From: an uncultured Clostridia bacterium
GTDB lineage: Bacteria > Bacillota > Clostridia > Oscillospirales > Acutalibacteraceae
Reading direction: 5' to 3'
NCBI GenBank assembly: GCA_946539105.1
Contig: CAMNHG010000105.1
Coordinates: forward strand, 1 to 5,263
Length of the DNA stretch: 5,263 nucleotides
Under the pieces are notes generated by a model that was given only the letters and a program-made list of their open reading frames with translations, was not told where the DNA came from and did no database searches. Shown here in pieces: positions 3,926-5,263 of this stretch. A program made the position numbers and the translations under genes. Numbering within the stretch: position 1 is the stretch's first letter; each line of letters starts with the position of its first letter.

Positions 3926-5263
3926 TTATGGCTTTACAACAAGATTTACGAGCTTTTTGGGAACTACGATTTCTTTGATAATGTTCATTCCGTCGGTTGC
4001 TGCCTTAACCTTTTCATCGGCTTTGGCGAGTGCGAGAAGCTCATCCTTTGAAGCGTCAACGGGTACGTTGAGCTTTGCCTTGATTTTGCCGTTAACCTGA
4101 ACTACAATCTCAACGGTATCGTCTACGCACTTGCTCTCATCATAATCAGGCCATTTTGCTTCCGCGAGGATTCCGTCGCCTAACTTGCAGGCTTCGTAAA
4201 CCTCCTCGGTAACGTGAGGCGCGAAGGGATTGAGCAGGATTGAGAAGATTCTCAGCTCCTCTTTGTTGATAGACTTAACATTTGAAATATCGTTGATAAG
4301 TGCCATAAGAGCGGCGATTGCGGTGTTGAACTTGATGTTTTCAATATCCTCGCCGACCTTTTTGATTGTCTTGTGAAACGCGCTTTCAAGCTCGGGACGG
4401 ATTTTGTCGCCGTCGATGAGGTTATTCTGTAAATTCCAGTAACGCTCAACAAATCTGCGGCAGCCGCGAATGCTCGCCTGGCTCCACGGAGCGGCCTTTT
4501 CAAAGTCGCCGATAAACATTTCATAAAGGCGCATTGTGTCGGCACCGTATTCGTTTACGATGTCGTCGGGATTTACAACGTTACCCCTTGACTTACTCAT
4601 TTTTTCGCCGTTCTCACCGAGAATCATTCCGTGCGAGGTACGCTTAGCGTACGGCTCCTTTGTGGGAACAACGCCGATATCATAGAGGAACTTGTGCCAA
4701 AAACGGCTGTAAAGCAGGTGAAGCGTTGTGTGCTCCATTCCGCCGTTGTACCAATCTACGGGCGACCAGTAATTGAGTGCCTCTTTAGAAGCCAAAGCCT
4801 CGTTGTTGTGGGGATCCATATATCTCAGGAAGTACCACGAAGAACCTGCCCACTGAGGCATAGTGTCGGTCTCTCTGTGAGCAACACCGCCGCACTTGGG
4901 GCACTTTGTGGTAATCCAGTCGGTCATCTTCGCAAGCGGAGACTCACCGTTGTCGGTAGGCTCATAGGACTCTACCATCGGTAGCTTGAGGGGAAGCTCG
5001 CTTTCGTCAATCGGAACATATCCGCACTTGTCGCAGTGAACAATCGGGATAGGCTCGCCCCAGTAACGCTGACGTGAGAATACCCAATCGCGTAGCTTAT
5101 AGTTTACTTTAGAGTGACCTTTTCCCTCTTTGGTAAGCCAGTCAATAATCTTAACCTTAGCCTCGTCAACAGTAAGACCATCGAGCATACCTGAGTTCAC
5201 CATAATACCGGTTGCGCAGTCGGTGAACGCTTCTTCCTGTACGTTGCCGCCCTTTACAACCTC
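3926..5263 (-). CDS. leuS: Leucyl-tRNA synthetase, C-terminal part (partial)
   Basis: Class I synthetase that charges tRNA-Leu. The last 445 residues are present, somewhat over half of a bacterial LeuRS; the 5' end is beyond the right edge. The visible part begins with the end of the editing (CP1) domain (GIMVNSGMLDG). It continues with the conserved RDWVFSRQRYWGEPIPI, a four-cysteine zinc module (C77/C80 and C121/C124), ETDTMPQWAGSSWY, and DWYNGGMEHTTLHLLYSRF. The KMSKS signature follows at 221-225 (GEKMSKSRGN). The anticodon-binding helical domain comes next, then the C-terminal tRNA-binding domain (VVQVNGKIKAKL ... VPKKLVNLVV). The frame is intact throughout, with a TAA stop. No clear intrinsic terminator lies in the AT-rich 43 nt before the rpsU promoter. 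An internal ATG at 5203 is not the start, because the conserved frame continues to the edge. Confidence 0.97.
   Translation of the reverse strand, partial: EVVKGGNVQEEAFTDCATGIMVNSGMLDGLTVDEAKVKIIDWLTKEGKGHSKVNYKLRDWVFSRQRYWGEPIPIVHCDKCGYVPIDESELPLKLPMVESYEPTDNGESPLAKMTDWITTKCPKCGGVAHRETDTMPQWAGSSWYFLRYMDPHNNEALASKEALNYWSPVDWYNGGMEHTTLHLLYSRFWHKFLYDIGVVPTKEPYAKRTSHGMILGENGEKMSKSRGNVVNPDDIVNEYGADTMRLYEMFIGDFEKAAPWSQASIRGCRRFVERYWNLQNNLIDGDKIRPELESAFHKTIKKVGEDIENIKFNTAIAALMALINDISNVKSINKEELRIFSILLNPFAPHVTEEVYEACKLGDGILAEAKWPDYDESKCVDDTVEIVVQVNGKIKAKLNVPVDASKDELLALAKADEKVKAATDGMNIIKEIVVPKKLVNLVVKP

Noticed and set aside
4252..4545. A 97-codon minus-strand frame inside leuS.
   Set aside because: It is an alternative frame of leuS codons without recognisable protein features; the LeuRS frame is continuous.
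1325..4984. Open frames on the plus strand at 1325-1612, 2696-2944, 3222-3407, 3526-3714 and 4631-4984.
   Set aside because: All but one lie antisense within well-supported genes; 3526-3714 instead runs across the aroQ start, the rpsU terminator and part of rpsU. None shows family resemblance or a convincing ribosome binding site.
5201..5203. ATG at 5203 as a start for a short leuS-like gene.
   Set aside because: The frame continues with conserved LeuRS editing-domain sequence to the window edge, so the gene is simply cut by the window.

Overview
The window looks like a chromosomal housekeeping segment from a spore-forming Firmicute, most likely a clostridial lineage such as Oscillospiraceae/Ruminococcus-like. 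This assignment is inference. It rests on a YunB-type sporulation protein, the aroQ-peptidase-efp gene order known from Bacillus and Clostridia (yqhS-yqhT-efp in B. subtilis), a clostridial-type acidic zinc-ribbon protein after efp, AT-rich spacers, strong AGGAGG-type ribosome binding sites, and use of TTG and GTG starts. All eight genes lie on the minus strand, so transcription runs from high to low coordinates.

Layout in transcription order: (1) the C-terminal half or more of leuS (leucyl-tRNA synthetase), cut by the right edge; (2) a sigma-A promoter, a leader with a hairpin near the ribosome binding site, rpsU (ribosomal protein S21), then a strong intrinsic terminator; (3) aroQ (type II dehydroquinase) overlapping by 14 nt an M24B Xaa-Pro aminopeptidase gene; (4) a second sigma-A promoter and a leader with an inverted repeat, then efp (elongation factor P) and, 11 nt further on, an acidic zinc-ribbon protein of unknown function; (5) an intrinsic terminator whose 3' arm and U-tract run into the ribosome binding site and TTG start of yunB; (6) a third sigma-A promoter driving a gene that leaves the window after 22 codons. 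No stretch longer than 300 bases lacks a gene.

Functionally this is mostly translation (LeuRS, S21, EF-P) with one shikimate-pathway step, one proline-specific peptidase and one sporulation gene. A link can be imagined, since EF-P relieves stalling at proline runs and the peptidase releases N-terminal residues preceding proline, but conserved order is the only evidence for it here.

I see no mobile element, CRISPR array, tRNA, rRNA, phage gene or defence system, and no clear previously undescribed system. The most interesting signals are regulatory: two terminators placed directly against the ribosome binding site of the next co-directional gene (rpsU/aroQ and zinc-ribbon gene/yunB), hairpins in the rpsU and efp leaders, and phased direct repeats upstream of the leftmost promoter.
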